Assembly (NCBI RefSeq): GCF_004011505.1
Contig: NZ_SAUN01000001.1
Span: 124,001 to 188,000, forward strand
From: Nonomuraea polychroma
GTDB lineage: Bacteria; Actinomycetota; Actinomycetes; Streptosporangiales; Streptosporangiaceae
Length of the DNA stretch: 64,000 nt
Direction of reading: 5' to 3'
Shown: one piece after another, positions 62,379 through 64,000 of the stretch
Numbering within the stretch: position 1 is the first letter of the stretch
How the letters are laid out: the number at the start of each line of letters is the position of its first letter
Notes under the pieces: generated by a model
Told to the model about the DNA's origin: nothing
What the model saw: only the letters and a program-made list of their open reading frames with translations
The model's database searches: none
Made by a program: the position numbers and the translations under genes

Positions 62379-62520
62379 TGTCGAAATCTAGTCCACGCAC
62401 CGTTCACCGACATTGATTTTCGGCACGAGTTATCGACAGTGCTCACCTGCGGTTCCGTGATCGGCCCGGTGACTGTCGACAGACGGCCGTTATCCGACAC
62501 TGAGATGACCAACCTCGCGA
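62376..62520. repeat. Probable res site of the interrupted resolvase
   Basis: Upstream of the resolvase start lie CACTGTCGA (62376-62384) and its inverse TCGACAGTG (62433-62441), then palindrome CTGTCGACAG near 62475 and TTATCCGACACTG near 62490, which repeats TTATCGACAGTG at 62430. Clustered direct and inverted 12-bp elements next to a resolvase start are what a res site looks like. No gene is present between 62379 and 62549. Confidence 0.5.
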
Positions 62521-62549
62521 CCGCAGAGGGTAACGATAGTTACTCAGCG

Positions 62550-63710
62550 CTACTTTGAGGCTGGTGACGCGGACCCGAGTGGGGCCCTGAGGGGCGGGCG
62601 GCGGCCCCAGGTGGCCCAGCGCCAGAGCCACTCGATCGGGCCCTGGCGGAAGCGGCGCAACCAGAGGGCGGACCACAGCCACTGGACGGCGAGGACGGGA
62701 CCGGCGATCAGCAGCACCGTCGTCGAGGACCAGGTGTCCGGCGAGCCGCCGATGACGTGGGCGGTCACCAGGACCAGGACGGTGGCGGTCAGGTAGTTGG
62801 TCAGCGTCATCCGGCCCAGCGGTGCGAACACCGCCTGCAATGCCGGCCGGAGCGGCGTCCTGAGCAGGACCAGGAGGGTGCACACGTACAGGCCCGCCAT
62901 GAGCAATCCGGCGGGGGCGAACCAGGAGGTGGAACGGCCCGCGCCGGCGGCCTCTGAGTCGACCTGCAGCCACACCGCGGGCACTGCTCCCGCTGCGAAG
63001 GCCAGGCCCAGCCCGGCCGGTACCAGCGTGGATCGCTCGATCCGGTCGATCAGGCCGTAGCGGGCCAGTGTGGAGCCCAGCAGGAACAGCCCGGGCGCCA
63101 GTGACGGGCCGCTGTGGCCGAGAACCAGCGGCGTCACGATGAGGACGGCGGCGAGCCCGGCGACGGCCCAGCGCGGCAGCCAGGTCGAGGGCAGCAGCAC
63201 CAGCAGGCCGACGACGGCGTAGGTGGTCAGGATGTCGCCCGGCCACAGCAGGAACATGTGGGCCAGGCCGATGGCGAGCAGCACCAGGAGGCGGCGCAGC
63301 AGGAGCAGTCGCGGACGGGGGACGCGACGTCTCGCGGAGTTCAGCAGCAGCGTGAAGCCGATCCCGAACAGCGTGGAGAAGATCGGGAAGAAGCGCTGGT
63401 GGACCAGCAGCCCGAACCAGTCGCCGTCGGAGCTGCCGGTTGTGGCCTTCAGGGCATCGCCGACGGCGGCGATCGACGGGACGCTGCTCAGCACGATTCC
63501 GCACAGCGCGAACCCGCGCAACACGTCGAGCGCGATGATGCGGGGCCGACCGGAGGAGAGCGCAGCGGTCTGGGGCTGGCCGGACGCGGGCGCGGCGCTC
63601 TGGGGCCGATCGGGGGAGGCGGTGGCGAATCCGTCGTGCGCGAGACGGTGGCCGGGATGGCTGGCCGCGCCCTTGCCGGGGGGTTGCTGGGGGAGATCTT
63701 CGCGTGGCAT
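62550..63710 (-). CDS. DUF418-family membrane protein
   Basis: 386-residue integral membrane protein. [20 protein letters not shown] is the DUF418/acyltransferase-like family start, [20 protein letters not shown] follows, and about ten hydrophobic segments run to the C-terminus, where [20 protein letters not shown] and [20 protein letters not shown] are strongly conserved family blocks. Function unknown. The first about 55 residues are Ala/Pro-rich and may be over-extended. Confidence 0.88.
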   Translation of the reverse strand: MPREDLPQQPPGKGAASHPGHRLAHDGFATASPDRPQSAAPASGQPQTAALSSGRPRIIALDVLRGFALCGIVLSSVPSIAAVGDALKATTGSSDGDWFGLLVHQRFFPIFSTLFGIGFTLLLNSARRRVPRPRLLLLRRLLVLLAIGLAHMFLLWPGDILTTYAVVGLLVLLPSTWLPRWAVAGLAAVLIVTPLVLGHSGPSLAPGLFLLGSTLARYGLIDRIERSTLVPAGLGLAFAAGAVPAVWLQVDSEAAGAGRSTSWFAPAGLLMAGLYVCTLLVLLRTPLRPALQAVFAPLGRMTLTNYLTATVLVLVTAHVIGGSPDTWSSTTVLLIAGPVLAVQWLWSALWLRRFRQGPIEWLWRWATWGRRPPLRAPLGSASPASK

Positions 63711-63930
63711 GAGGCCTCATCCTGCGAGGGCCGCCCGGGGGAGGGCACCGGTTGAAAGCAGGGTTCACGGCGTCCGAGACCGTACTTTCGGCCGGTTGAT
63801 CGGGCGAGGGCGACCGCCTCGCCTGAACGGCGTGAAGGTCCGGCTGGCCGGGGCGCTGCACCTGGTGATGGCTACTCTCAGGCCAGGAAATCCACGGTTT
63901 CGGGCGTTTCCCAGGATTTCAGGTCGGCGA
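63711..63930. other. Intergenic region at right end
   Basis: About 220 bp with no recognisable gene. It should contain the DUF418 promoter. Confidence 0.4.
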
Positions 63931-64000
63931 TCATCTGGCCAGCAGGCTGGTGTTCTCGTGCCGGACCGCCTGCGGGCCGACCGTGTCGATGTCGGCGACT
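63931..64000 (-). CDS. Possible 3' end of a gene cut by the window edge
   Basis: A minus-strand frame gives VADIDTVGPQAVRHENTSLL then AR and a stop at 63931. An ATG overlapping that stop opens MIADLKSWETPETVDFLA and another stop, so the true C-terminus may involve a frameshift. Too short to name. Confidence 0.25.
   Translation of the reverse strand, partial: VADIDTVGPQAVRHENTSLLAR

Overview
This is a window of about 70 % GC DNA from a high-GC actinomycete. The MEP-pathway pair dxr and ispG is followed by a DUF4081/GNAT gene, as in many actinobacteria. F420-type luciferase-fold oxidoreductases, PASTA kinases, many TetR regulators and ECF sigma factors with CU044_5270-type partners also fit. 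I favour Streptosporangiales (Nonomuraea-like), but the genus is an inference. I saw no rRNA, tRNA or CRISPR array.

Left part (1-28.4 kb) is compact and mostly intact: two sibling secreted V8/trypsin-like proteases; dxr-ispG (without the usual rip1/rseP between them); a secreted TAP-like peptidase; the GNAT gene; a HipA-like kinase with its DUF3037 partner; an SRPBCC gene divergent from a TetR gene with two matching palindromes between them; three LLM-class oxidoreductases; two Ser/Thr kinases in tandem; a Gfo/Idh/MocA dehydrogenase divergent from a ROK repressor; a TetR gene divergent from an MMPL exporter with a near-perfect operator; a cupin; and a zinc alcohol dehydrogenase divergent from a branched-chain-amino-acid-type ABC transporter in which two permeases and one ATPase are fused. 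One 20-bp motif occurs before the LLM genes and twice between the alcohol dehydrogenase and the transporter, which suggests a shared regulon.

Middle part (28.4-47 kb) mixes intact genes with debris. Intact genes include a dienelactone hydrolase, a large STAND ATPase with a C-terminal HTH, another LLM enzyme, a SnoaL-like protein, a TetR regulator, a DyP peroxidase, four alpha/beta hydrolases, a giant LuxR (LAL) regulator, a ricin-type lectin and a PAF-acetylhydrolase-like lipase. Between them lie remnants of an MmyB-type regulator, a FAD monooxygenase, an inverted and internally deleted copy of part of the STAND ATPase, an MDR oxidoreductase, a SnoaL fragment and a CHRD protein.

Right part (47-64 kb) is a mobile-element landing zone. 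An 8.7-kb segment is bounded by 53-bp inverted repeats (51/53 identical). Each repeat lies just downstream of an outward-reading tyrosine-recombinase gene, one frameshifted and one truncated. Inside are a 1047-residue subtilase, an ECF sigma/CU044_5270 pair, a LacI remnant and a small membrane protein. Beyond it are a SigE-type sigma with its membrane partner, a second ECF/CU044_5270 pair, and an IS21-family element (istA-istB) with an 8-bp direct repeat at its ends, inserted into a serine-resolvase gene next to what looks like its res site. A DUF418 membrane protein closes the window.
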